A stretch of DNA of 64,000 nt from Branchiostoma floridae (Eukaryota; Chordata; Leptocardii; Amphioxiformes; Branchiostomatidae), in contig NC_049983.1 of NCBI RefSeq assembly GCF_000003815.2, positions 25,601,003 through 25,665,002 on the forward strand. Reading direction: 5' to 3'. The translations under genes were made by a program, and so were the position numbers. This document shows, piece after piece, positions 1 to 11,045 of this stretch. The stretch's first letter is position 1. Each line of letters begins with the position of its first letter. The notes under the pieces were generated by a model. That model ran no database searches, was not told the DNA's origin, and saw only the letters and a list, made by a program, of their open reading frames with translations.

Positions 1-1350
1 GGTTCTTGTAGACATTTGTAGTGATGTAGAACTCCTACATAATCCTACAGTCGTCAGTGTAGACATTTGTAGAGAGGNNNNNNNNNNNNNNNNNNNNNNN
101 NNNNNNNNNNNNNNNNNNNNNNNNNNNNNNNNNNNNNNNNNNNNNNNNNNNNNNNNNNNNNNNNNNNNNNNNNNNNNCATTGTAGAAATGTGTAGAATTT
201 CTACAAAACTACACTGCCTACATGTGAAACTTGGATGGTCCGCTTCCTATGTCCCTCTCTACAAATATCTACAGCGACGACTGTAGAATTGTGTAGGATT
301 TCTACTTCACTACAAATGTCTACAAGAACCATTGTAGAAATGTGTAGAATTTCTACAAAACTACACTGCCTACATGTAAAACTTGGATGGTCCGCTTCCT
401 GTGTCCCTCTCTACAAATGTCTACACTGACGACTTTAGGATTATGTAGGATTTCTACTTCACTACAAATGTCTACAGGAACTATTGTAGAAATGTGTAGA
501 ATTTCTACAATGCTACACTGCCTACATGTAAAACTTGGATGGTCCGCTTCCTGTGTCCCTCTCTACAAATATCTACAGTGACAAGTGTAGAAATCTGTAG
601 GATTTCTACATCACTACAAATATCTACAAGAACCATTGTAGAAATGTGTAGAATTTCTACAAAACTACACTGCCTACATGTGAAACTTGGATGGTCCGCT
701 TCCTATGTCCCTCTCTACAAATATCTACAGCGACGACTGTAGAATTGTGTAGGATTTCTACTTCACTACAAATGTCTACAAGAACCAATGTAGAAATGTG
801 TAGAATTTCTACAAAACTACACTGCCTACATGTAAAACTTGGATGGTCCGCTTCCTGTGTCCCTCTCTACAAATATCTACAGTGACAAGTGTAGAAATCT
901 GTAGGATTTCTACATCGATCACTACAAATATCTACAAGAACCATTGTAGAAATGTGTAGAATTTCTACAAAACTACACTGCCTACATGTGAAACTTGGAT
1001 GGTCCGCTTCCTATGTCCCTCTCTACAAATATCTACAGCGACGACTGTAGAATTGTGTAGGATTTCTACTTCACTACAAATGTCTACAAGAACCATTGTA
1101 GAAATGTGTAGAATTTCTACAAAACTACACTGCCTACATGTAAAACTTGGATGGTCCGCTTCCTGTGTCCCTCTCTACAAATGTCTACACTGACGACTGT
1201 AGGATTATGTAGGATTTCTACTTCACTACAAATGTCTACAGGAACTATTGTAGAAATGTGTAGAATTTCTACAAAACTACACTGCCTACATGTAAAACTT
1301 GGATGCCGGTCCGCTTCCTATGTTATTGGTGTTGAAACGGGCCCGCTGGG
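1..1350. repeat. 152-bp satellite array, trimer of ~51-bp subunits
   Basis: At least eight tandem units are visible. The landmark ggatggtccgcttcct recurs at about 233, 385, 537, 689, 843, 997 and 1149, giving a 152-154 bp period. Each unit is a trimer of ~51-bp pieces: two resembling ctacaaatgtctacaagaac followed by tgtagaaatgtgtagaattt, and one more diverged piece carrying the ggatggtccg landmark. The sequence is rich in TGTAG and CTACA, so each subunit can fold back on itself. One unit has a 4-bp gatc insertion near 917. The short open frames along the array repeat with the same period and are by-products. The array truncates the receptor copy to its right. Confidence 0.95.
78..177. other. 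Assembly gap (100 N)
   Basis: A run of exactly 100 N, the conventional placeholder for unknown size, inside the 152-bp satellite. The number of satellite units is therefore unknown. Confidence 0.99.
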
Positions 1351-1379
1351 CTAGATGCATTTTGCGTTGATTTAATACC

Positions 1380-1690
1380 GACACGGTCACGGCGGAATGC
1401 CTGACACGGCGAAGGCGTTGCAACGAACCCGCGCGGTAAGTTGCATTTCGCGGTGAAATTGTGATGTCTTACATGGGACATCACGAAATCTCAGACGGCG
1501 AAATGCCTGACACGGCTACGGCGAGTGTGTCGCAACGACACCGCACGGCCAGCTACATTTTGCGGCGAACATGGAACATCACGAATTCTCTTAGGGCGAA
1601 ATGCCAGACACGGCTACGGCGTGGGTGTCGCAACGACACCGCACGGCTAGCTGCATTTCGCGGCGATTTCGTGATGTGGTACATGGAACA
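1380..1690. repeat. ~100-bp tandem repeat beside the satellite
   Basis: Three imperfect units share gcgaaatgcctgacacggc, gtgtcgcaacgacaccgcac and a tail that includes acatggaacatc. They start near 1390, 1498 and 1599. The last unit runs directly into LRR coding sequence at about 1690, so the repeat lies at the breakpoint where the receptor gene lost its 5' half. I do not recognise the family. Confidence 0.8.
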
Positions 1691-4192
1691 TCTGCCCTGA
1701 AAGCATTGTACCTAAAAAACAACCATCTATCTAGCATTCATCTTGGAGCATTCTCAAATGTACCCAAGCTTGGACGATTGTCCTTGAGTTTCAATAACCT
1801 AACTAAAATTCAATATGATTCTCCAATCTACCGCAGCTCCGAAAGTTGAACCTGAACTCGAATAGGATAGCTAACATTGATTCTGATACGTTCTCAAAGA
1901 TACCCACGCTGCGAGATTTGGAAATGCAACACAACCAAATAACTGGTATTCAATCTGGTACATTTTCAAGCGTACCCGAACTCCAGCTGTTAGTGATAGC
2001 GTATAACCAGATAACTAACATTAGTCCTGGTGCATTCTCAGACCTCCACCAGCTCCAATGGTTAGATCTGAAGTACAACCATATAACCGAGATCCAACCT
2101 GGCACACTTTCAAATCTCGCAAGGCTAGATTATTTACAGCTGAATTCTAATCAAATGACAACCATTCAACCTGGCACATTCCAAAACCTACCCAAACATG
2201 TTAGATATATAGGTCTGCATGGCAACCCCTGGCAGTGTGACTGTAGGATGATTCCATTCAGGAAATGGATGACGAAATGGCATTTGTTTGAAAGCGAAGT
2301 TATTTGTGAGGAACCTGGTAAGTGCCGAAAGCAAAAGCTCCAAGATATAGAGCCCGGAAATTTGATCTGTGAAAAACCGAAAATCGTCAGTTTTCAAAGA
2401 AGTAAAGATAATGCACCGTTGTGTGCTATGGCGCTGCATTTAATCTGTAACGCTTCAGGGATTCCTGAGCTAGACATTACGGTCACTCTTCCATCTGGAC
2501 AAAACGGACATATCAACATCGGTGATATCAAAAACCTCTTTAGCAGCACTTGGCGGTAAAACCAGCCCCGTAGTCACAGGCTCAGCAATTGCCCCAACAA
2601 GTCCTGTTGGCTCAGCACCTTCCACATTCTCTGCTGATGGTAAATTACCATCAGACATATCAACATCGGTGATATCAAAAACCTCTTTAGCAGCACTTGG
2701 AGGTAAAACCAGCCCCGTAGTCACAGGCTCAACACTTGCCTCAACAATTCCTACAGGCCCCGCACCTTCCACATACTCTGTTGATGGTAAAATACCGCCA
2801 GACACATCAACATCTTCTCAACTAGGCAGCGTAGATGCTGCTGCCATGAACCCAGTATTGTCTGAAGACCCAATCACTTTGAGGTTTAGGGGGATCAAGA
2901 ATAACACATTGGTTTGGGGGCTCACTCTCCGTCTGCTCTGTGAGGGAGTACTATCATCAAACATTACGGTCATTCTCCCATCTGAGCTCAACACAAGCGT
3001 GGATGAGTCAAGTGGGAGAGTAATTGTAGAGGTGAATAGTACAACTTTTACCATTACTGTAACAGATGTTGATGTGACAGATGCTGGTCTGTACAGCTAC
3101 ATTGCCGTGCGACCAAATGGATCCTCATCTGCCACAGTAACTGTTGTTATCAGAGACAAAGGCCCATCTTCAGTCACACCCGAAACTTATTCGTCTGCAT
3201 CCTCTCCGCCTGGCAGGACAGAAAGCAATGCTGGCCCGGTGGTTCTCTCCCTGTTAGTTGCTTTCGGTACACTTGCTGCAATCCTGATTATATCTGGCGT
3301 TGTTATAATCATGTTTCGGCGTAGGGCTCAAAAGCCCCCTTTGGTTTCTGCACCTACTGCTATTTCTGACAGTATAAACACAATCGCGACAAGCGACAAA
3401 GATAGCTCAAAGGAGCAGACGGGTAGATCGCCAACCCCTGGCAACACCCACTGCCCCGAAGGTTCAAAAGAACAATCTAACGAATATGAGAATAGCGAAG
3501 AAGCATGTACACTCGAACAACCTAACATATATGAGAATGAGGAGCAAACAGGTACAATCGTACAGCCTTACAATGTAGCAGGTTCTCCCTCTGAAGAACA
3601 TGAATGCCCAAAGGCAGGAAATCAAATAGAATCAGTTGGCGCACCCCACGCAGTGATAGTTCACAAGCCGTTTACGTATGAAAATAGTGACGAGGAGACT
3701 GTGCTTGGTGTTGAAGATGAGCACGTGTATGTCAATGGTGATGATAAGAAAATAGCGGCTGATGCCTCTCAGGCCATAAATCAGTATGGCTGTGAGGAGG
3801 TAGTTCCTACTCACGAGTTTAACCGTGTGGTTAATGATGAGGCTGAAGATGTAAGTACATGTGTTTCATCTCCCTGTATCTATGGAAATGATAGTGACGA
3901 AGCAATGAGTACTGTCTCGCCAGCGATCTACAAGAATAACTCTAAACAGTGTGAATCTGATGTCATATACGGAAATGATGATGAAGATAATGATACAGTA
4001 GTATCTACCGCTTCTAGGGTTAACCGTGAGTCTGGCAATGAGGGTGAGGCAGTAGCATATGCTTCTTCTCAATTCATATATGAGAATGTCAAGGAGAAAG
4101 CATCGTACGGTGCCTCATCGGTCATTTACAATGACAACAGTAAACAGGCAAAATCTGCAGATTCTCGTGTCATCTATGGAAATGACGATTAG
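1690..4192 (+). pseudogene. LRR-Ig transmembrane receptor copy 1, 5'-truncated and frame-disrupted
   Basis: This copy encodes, in order, about seven leucine-rich repeats of the 24-residue L..L.L..N.I..I.PG.F type, an LRRCT cap (NPWQCDC...W...VICEEP, 2215-2380), a truncated Ig-like region, a 49-residue Thr/Ser-rich linker present twice, a complete Ig-like domain (2865-3160, ending DAGLYSYIAV), a transmembrane helix (about 3230-3315) followed by RRRAQK, and a ~290-residue acidic cytoplasmic tail with nine Y-x-N motifs. The 5' half (signal peptide, LRRNT, first LRRs) is absent and the satellite abuts directly. Compared with copy 2 at 10074, 4 bp are missing near 1820, which shifts the frame. A second frame change falls at about 2508, where the first Ig domain breaks off into the linker. 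It may be a decaying paralog or carry assembly errors. The family is an innate-type surface receptor, expanded in amphioxus; ligand unknown. Confidence 0.75.
2508..2813 (+). repeat. 147-bp in-frame tandem duplication in the receptor stalk
   Basis: The segment beginning catatcaacatcggtgatat occurs at 2509 and again at 2656, with a partial third start at about 2803. The period is 147 bp, or 49 codons, so copy number changes keep the frame. It encodes a Ser/Thr/Pro-rich, probably O-glycosylated stalk between the Ig domains. The first unit follows a broken Ig domain in a different frame. Confidence 0.9.
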
Positions 4193-4274
4193 AGAGCAGC
4201 AGATGATGCTCCTCTGTTTGACTTTCAAAGTAAAGATACCTAGCATGAAAGTTCATCTGTGTTGGTAACTGACA

Positions 4275-4439
4275 TTGTGGAATAACTAAACTTTACCTAA
4301 CCAATACCAAGTTTGATTGGGTCGTACCACAAATTTTAAGCAGACTGGTCCATTCTGTGACAAGGCTGACGGAATCGGCTGAAGATTTGGGGTCCCAACC
4401 AAACTTGGTGCTGGTTAGGTAAAGTTTAGTTATTCCACA
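4275..4439. mobile_element. Palindromic MITE in the 3' flank of receptor copy 1
   Basis: The left end gtggaataactaaactttac and the right end gtaaagtttagttattccac are reverse complements, with arms of about 43 bp around a short centre. The corresponding 3' flank of copy 2 (around 13595) lacks it, so it inserted after the duplication. The 12-bp word aaagatacctag lies on both sides (4232-4243 and 4441-4452), but 31 bp of extra DNA separates the left word from the inverted repeat, so this is not a clean target duplication. Confidence 0.8.
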
Positions 4440-6180
4440 CAAAGATACCTAGTATCTGCAGAAGTCAGCTTAGTTGTTAGTAATGTATACGTATTAGACA
4501 ACTTTGCCAAGGCTTCCATGCAAACATAAGGAACTTTGTACTTGGGAAAAACGTCTTTGTACATAGATGTTTTCTTCAAAATTTCTAACATAAAAACAGT
4601 TTCTACATGATAAACCTTTTTAGTTTCTTTTTTGTCTAAGAATAATTAATGATGACATGATGAGCTGAATTATGTACACATCTTACAAATCTAGAGCTAA
4701 AGGGTCTTATTTATTTATTGCTAATTTCCACAAGAAAGTACTGTAATTACAATAAATGAAAATAAATGAACTTTGCACGAGTGGTCATATAGAAGACGCA
4801 TCAATTTAAAAAAAAGAAAAGTGAAATTACTCAACGTAGAGTCTACTTGCATTATTTATTCCTCTTTTCTTTCTTATTAGTTGATTTACATGTTATTATA
4901 CATGTATATAGACAACTTTGTGGACAATGTACTTTATGGTACATATTTTCTGAAACCTTCGAGGAAGTGAGAATGTGTGGATTAGCTTTTTTCAATGATG
5001 TTATGTATTCAATTGTTGTGAAATGAACTGAGTATATGAAGTGTTTCCCAACCTATTTCACCTGAACCATAACAATATCTCACATTTATTTCAAGCATCA
5101 CTTAGCACCCAATGTAATGGTAAATAGATCTTTGGGTGCAATGTTTGTACAATCATATTGTTGGAACGCATGTTTAGAGTCATGGATAATACACATTTAT
5201 ATTGTACACATTTATATTTTATGATACTGAATGGTTCTTCACTTTAAGCGCCTTCACTGGCAAACATTTTTAAAATGTTAGTAATCGCATTTATGTGTGC
5301 TTTTCTAATAAAATATGAAAACATCAATTCACCAGAGTTCCAAGGCCTTCGCTTAATCATATTAACCTTTTCTAGTGCAGGATCGTTAGTAATCCCCATC
5401 GATTATGCAAATAAGGTCCTCATTTGCAAATAAAATTGTCTTAGTAGATCATCTTCTCTACCCAAATAGTACAAATTGTTCGAAGTATGAAAATGTTAGC
5501 AAAGAAGGCTATTGACGAGTTTCCTCGTAAAATACGAACACGTGGCCCTAATTTGCATGATTTATGTCTAATAGTGTTCGCCTTAAGTTGGCTTCGTATT
5601 TTCTTAAGTATGAAATTTCCATCATTTACCACTATGGAATTATAGTATTTATCATTAATTATTCAAATCAAGTCTTTATTTGCATGAACGATATCTATAG
5701 GCATAATTTTTCTAAGTTACATATGTGACAAGTTTGAGAGTCCTACCTAGGGGTATTCACAGGAATAGAACGACAGATTCAAGTGTCCTATCTTTATTTC
5801 ATATTTGCTAATATTAGATGTGAACTGTTATTATGTATGGCTTGCGAACGTTGATTGGCTGATACCCAAAGGACCAAACTTTTAGCCAGGGTCGGCAGAG
5901 AATCTGGTCGGCAGCCAGTATAGTTCTTCCCGTGGGCCTTGAATAAGCACTCCGGGAGGTCTCATACAGGTGTTTGCCGGCAAACTCCTGCCCTGCATGA
6001 CTCCTCCTCTAACGTATTATGCCACTGTATCTGTAGAGACAATAATAAAATTGGAATGCATGTTACTCAAAAATAAGATTCTTATCCTCAATTCTAAAAA
6101 AAATGACTCAGTGATTTTCGACATTATCTGTCAGAAAAATTCAAATCAAAGAGAGTTCCAGTAATAGTATTATTCGCCAA
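4440..6180. other. 3' flank of receptor copy 1, non-coding
   Basis: No gene seen. Much of 4440-5640 aligns with the 3' flank of copy 2 (13590-13979, 14382-14857 and 15437-16050). Shared words include ctagagctaaag, caagcatcacttagcaccca and acccaaatagtacaaattgt. After ~5700 the sequence becomes unique and AT-rich. Confidence 0.7.
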
Positions 6181-8776
6181 ATGACATCATCCTTTTTCGA
6201 GTTTCTGCATTCGTTGCAATATATATCAGTTGATCATCCATTCTACCCAAACTAGATTCTATTAGAGCGAACCAGTAACCGCAGACTGTTGTTGTTTTCT
6301 TTTCAAAACGAACTGAATTTGTCACGTCGCAAACCACACACTGCGCATGCTCCAAGTGACGTCAGCTCAGAACCCAGACGCTAATGAGGCGGGCCAGGCG
6401 ATCTGACCGCACCCACGATGAGGAGCTCGAGTCAGACGGTCTGATTTTCCATCCAACAATACCTGCTGACTTGTCCGGCAAAATCTACTGGTAAAACGGG
6501 TTGGTGTGACGTTGGTTCTAATCGTGGTAAAAATATATTTGAGGCCGACAACAGTTATCCACATAACGGCATCACACGATAAGTATTTTAAGGGGTGGCT
6601 ATTCTTGTTCTCTTCGTGTTTAGGACATTGGTAGGTTGCTTGTCTGTCAGTGAACGCATGGATATAGAGCGAATATTGTGTACTATGCGATTCCAGACGG
6701 TTGTGGAGAATTTCCTAGCTGCTTGATTCGAATATGTCTGGATAGGCGGTGTCCGCATATTCCAATTTGTGTGTCGAAATAGCCGCTTGAGAGAACACAA
6801 CTGGCAAGTGATGCAATGTACACTACATAAGAGGCTTAAAATCCGAACTTTCATTAGTCCATTCATAGGTCCAAGTTTCCATTTTTTTTAAATTCGTTTC
6901 GTTTATTCAGAAAAGAATCAGCATCGCAGTTTGTAAGAACAAACTGAATATCACTGATTTTGTACAAATTTTCAACATGTTGACTACGAAATATATGTAT
7001 ATACATCCATTAAACAAATTACAGTACATGATACAGAAACGCCTATACAAAGTTGTACATTATACTTCACAAGGAACACCGGAGTAAGGACAGGAACGTC
7101 CTACGCAGAGTATCAAGACTCGTTGTACAGGCGTATAGCCTGGTACAAGAACGACCTTCTCAGTCTCTGTGTCCGGGCAGCTGGCACAGTAAGTGCAGTG
7201 CCGTTTCTAAGAGTCCTCCCAGTGACTGTAGTTCTGGCCGGCGGCACCAGGTCATGGAGGGGGTGACCCTCGTCCAGCTTCCATTTGTCTGCTTTCTTAG
7301 TTTGAGTTATCCAGAGATAAATGACATTTTAAAAACAAAATCTACTGTATAAAGATTTCACGAAAGCAGATTAGTCTACCAATGGTTCGGCACACTGCGC
7401 ATGCTCCAAATGACGTCAGCTCAGAACCCAGACGCTAATGAGGCGGACCAGGTGTGGCCACACACCCGCGGTGAGGAGCTCGAGTCAGACGGTCTGATTT
7501 TCCTTCCAACAACAACTGCTGACTTGCCCAAGAAAATCTACCGTAAGAAACGGGTTTGTGTAAATTTTGGATCTAATTGGACTACTTATAGTACAAGGAA
7601 CTTCCACCTTTGTATGGTTAAGAAAACATATGTAACGATAGGGCTAACATTGAGCCGGTCGACAACAGCTACCGACATAACGATAAGTATTTTTGTTTTG
7701 TTACTACATTTTTGTTTTCTTCGTGATTAGGACATTGATGGGTTGAGGGTGTCTTAGAGAACGAGTGGATATAGTGGGTGCTATGCGATGCCAGAAGGGT
7801 ATGGAGAAATTCCTAGCTGCTTTGAAAATGTCTGGATAGGCATGGTGTTCGTATTTTCCAATGTTTGCGAGAATAAGAATGGGAAGCCACACAATGTACA
7901 ATACATGAGAGGCTGAACAGCCGTACTTTCATAGGTCCAATCATAGGTCCAAGTTTCCATTTGTCTACTATCTTACTCAGAGTTATACAGAGATAGATGA
8001 CGTGTCAAAAACAAAATCTACTGTATAAAGATTTCACGAAGGCAGATTAGTCTACCAATGGTTCGGCACACTGCGCCTGCTCCAAATGACGTCAGCTCAG
8101 AACCCAGACACTAATGAGGCGGACCAGGTGTGGCCACACACCCGCGGTGAGGAGCTCGAGTCAGACGGTCTGATTTTCCTTCCAACAACAACTGCTGACT
8201 TGTTCAGAAATATCTACCGAAGAATCGGGTTGGTGGTGTGACTTTTGGTTATAATTGGTCTACTTTTACACGTAACTTATAACTTTGTATGGTTAAAAAA
8301 GATACACTGAACAGGCCGACAACAGCTACTAACATAACGACATAAAACGATAAGTATTATTTCGGCGGGGTCTACTCAACTTGTTCTCTTTGTGTTTTGG
8401 ACATGGATAGCTAGGATGAGTGTATATTAGTGAACGCATGGCCAGAGTGTAAATATGGTGCATAATGCGGTGGCATAAGGTTGTGGAGAATGTCCTAGAT
8501 GTTTTATTTGAAGATGTCTGGATAAGCGGTGTCCGAATATTCCAATGTTTGTGTCAAAACAGCCACTTGAGAGAACACTACTGGCAGGCGACACAATGTA
8601 CACTACATACGAGGCTAAAAATCCGTACTTTCATAGGTCTATTCATAGGTCCAAGTTTCCATTTGTCTTCTATCTTACTCAGAGTTATACAGAGATAGAT
8701 GACGTGTCAAAAACAAAATCTACTGTATAAAGATTTCCCGAAGGCGGATTAGTCTACCAATGATTCGGCACATGTT
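6180..8776. repeat. ~676-bp tandem repeat with CRE-like and NRF1-like sites
   Basis: Three related units and the start of a fourth share actgcgcatgctccaaatga, cgtcagctcagaacccagac, gaggagctcgagtcagacgg and tctactgtataaagatttc. The palindromic CRE TGACGTCA is at 6357-6364, 7411-7418 and 8087-8094. TGCGCATGC is at 6342-6350 and 7396-7404, with one substitution in the third unit. Units 2 and 3 are 676 bp apart. Unit 1 is more diverged and is separated by about 380 bp of extra DNA. No coding potential is convincing. Confidence 0.75.
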
Positions 8777-8913
8777 AGGTCAAGCCGACGCTTTCAACAT
8801 TAGAACAGCTACTGATTACATTTTTATTGCCAACCGAATGTAATTGATAACGACTCTTACTTTCTTTGAAATCTCGAATGGCCCCTCCCCCTTTGTACAC
8901 AGGCAAAACCTTT

Positions 8914-9308
8914 GGCTTCGTTGATTTGATTATAGGAAGGACATCTTCTGGGAACCCTATAACGGATGCGAGGGTGCGAATAAAAATTTTTAGCCCCCCA
9001 AAAGTTCCTTTCATCATGAAATCTAAGTGTTCGTGAGGTTTTAAAAATAGGTGACTGATCACACAGAGTATGGAATAACGAACAACAGATTCTTCATTTT
9101 TGTTCTTTCACATCGCCTTTGACCTTAACTTTCGCGTTGGGATTCCATGACATCAGCTTATGTTTTTCCCATATATATTGCTTTTAAATCTACGGCATAT
9201 ATTTGCTCATTTTGCCGCTGCTTAGTTCGATTTATTTCATTTCGTTTAGAAACGGCCATAAGTTGATGCGGGTGCGGATGCCATCCATATAATCAAATCA
9301 ACGTGGCC
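8914..9308. mobile_element. Harbinger-like MITE, ~395 bp
   Basis: The left end is ggcttcgttgatttgattat and the right end, reverse-complemented, reads ggccacgttgatttgattat. The interior, read on the minus strand, matches the element at 13980-14381 (for example cacttagatttcat). The target duplication is not clean here; family assignment comes from the better copy. Confidence 0.7.
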
Positions 9309-10073
9309 ATACATATATACAGATGTTTCAAAAGTACAGCCACTTTCGTACCACCAACTACAAAATACAAATAGGTTGATGCATGGTGAAAGTAAAGTCA
9401 TCTTCTTCAGCTGGTTGTGACAGAGAAAATATAACGTCGGTAGTCAATGAGGGTATCAAACACCTAAGCCACACAGTAATTTTAGTAAACTTCTTAATTA
9501 CTTCACGGAGCATTGTGCCCTACTGACTCTTGTTTTGCAAATATGGTTGGAGTACCAGGTACGAACCGCAAAGCTAACAGCGATCAAAAGCATGTGAGTT
9601 GTGTACCAGTATATGTAAGTGATAGGATACGATTGCAGGAAGTAGGAAATTGAGAGTTCACTTTTGGCAAGACAATTCATTATGAAAGTCTATTTTTCCT
9701 GGATGTTCCATAATGAGACTTACCTACGTGTAACACATATAATTCATGATAGGTAGAACATATATGGATGCCAAAAGTAATGGTCTTTTGTGCCATAATT
9801 CTTTAGTATTGAATGACCAGTGTTTTAGATAGTTAAAGATGACCGTCATGTGTATACATCTTTTCTTGCGGGAAGCAAAATGTGGTTTCAGTCGAACACT
9901 ACTTAACATGTTGTATCTTCTTCTTTTTCTCAGAAGGGAAATTGACAATTTTTCAGAAAGGAAACAAATGACTACTTACGTTTTCATCATTTTGACGGAA
10001 ATTGAAACGAGTGATGGTTGTAGCAGTAACTATTTATCACACTGTACAATGGTTCTCTTTCCTTACAGGTAAA
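9309..10073. other. Upstream region of receptor copy 2
   Basis: AT-rich and without a convincing gene. It ends in a good splice acceptor, tctctttccttacag, at 10068, four bases before the ATG at 10074. A 5'-untranslated exon upstream is therefore likely, but its donor could not be placed. Confidence 0.5.
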
Positions 10074-11045
10074 ATGCCTTACATGGTACAGATACTGCTG
10101 GTCCTTTTGCTGGTCGGTCCCGGTTGGTCCTGGTGGCGCCAGAAAGAAACTGGACCAACCACGACATGTAGCAGCAGCAGCTCATCAGACTGTGACCGCA
10201 ACAACAGAGGTCTCAGCAGTGTTCCTCAGGATCTACCCACGGGTATCACTGGCCTTAAATTAATGCGCAATACCATCACAAGCCTATCCTCGTCTGACCT
10301 TTCAAGGTACAAGTGTTTAAAAAAGCTAATGATATCCACTAATAATATATCTATTGTGCAGCCTGGTGCATTTTCAAGTCTCATTCACTTAGAAATTTTA
10401 CACCTTAGTTACAACCAGCTAACAAGCATTCATCCTGGTACATTCTCAAATCTACCTAAGCTGAAAGAATTGTACCTGCGCAGTAACCATCTATCTAGCA
10501 TTCCACCTGGAGCATTCTCAAATCTACCCAGTCTTGACGTTTTGACTCTATTGGGCAACGGCCTGGCAAACATTCAGCCTGGCGCATTCTCAGATCTCCC
10601 AAAGCTTGGACAATTATCATTGAGTGTCAATAACCTAAATAAAATTTATCCTGATTCATTCTCCAATCTATCTCAGCTCCGAAAGTTGTTCCTGAACTCA
10701 AATAGGATAAGTAACATTAACTCTGAAACGTTCTCAAAGATACCCACGCTGCGAAATTTGGAAATGCAGAACAACCAAATAACTGGTATTCAATCTGGTA
10801 CATTCTCAAGCGTACCCAAACTCCGGCTGTTAATGATAGCGAATAACCAAATAACTAACATTAGTCCTGGTGCATTCTCACACCTCCACCAGCTCCAATG
10901 GTTAGATCTGAAGTACAACCATATAACCGAGATCAAACCTGGCACACTTTCAAATCTCGCAAGGCTAGATTGTTTATACCTGAATTCTAATCAAACAAGA
11001 GTTCGTAGACCTCAGGCCTGCATGAAATGTATTGGGTTTCTGTAG
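10074..11045 (+). CDS. LRR-Ig receptor copy 2, LRR ectodomain part (truncated)
   Basis: The reading frame from ATG 10074 encodes 323 residues. There is a signal peptide (hydrophobic ILLVLLLVGPG, residues 6-16), a cysteine-containing LRRNT cap (C...SDCDRNNRGLSSVP), then ten complete 24-residue LRRs and a partial eleventh. I chose 10074 over the in-frame ATG at 10002 because a splice acceptor lies just before it and the signal peptide starts there. Homology to copy 1 stops at about 10993, inside LRR 11. The frame then runs through 17 unrelated residues to a stop. The LRRCT, Ig and transmembrane parts are missing, so the product would be a secreted LRR protein if it is made. The remainder of the gene reappears at 12915. 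Confidence 0.75.
   Translation: MPYMVQILLVLLLVGPGWSWWRQKETGPTTTCSSSSSSDCDRNNRGLSSVPQDLPTGITGLKLMRNTITSLSSSDLSRYKCLKKLMISTNNISIVQPGAFSSLIHLEILHLSYNQLTSIHPGTFSNLPKLKELYLRSNHLSSIPPGAFSNLPSLDVLTLLGNGLANIQPGAFSDLPKLGQLSLSVNNLNKIYPDSFSNLSQLRKLFLNSNRISNINSETFSKIPTLRNLEMQNNQITGIQSGTFSSVPKLRLLMIANNQITNISPGAFSHLHQLQWLDLKYNHITEIKPGTLSNLARLDCLYLNSNQTRVRRPQACMKCIGFL

Noticed and set aside
235-1354. Series of ~64-codon frames starting MVRFLCPSLQ
   Set aside because: They repeat exactly with the 152-bp satellite period and overlap one another; by-products of the repeat.
6588-6866. 92-codon minus-strand frame in the 676-bp repeat
   Set aside because: The corresponding parts of the other units do not keep the frame.
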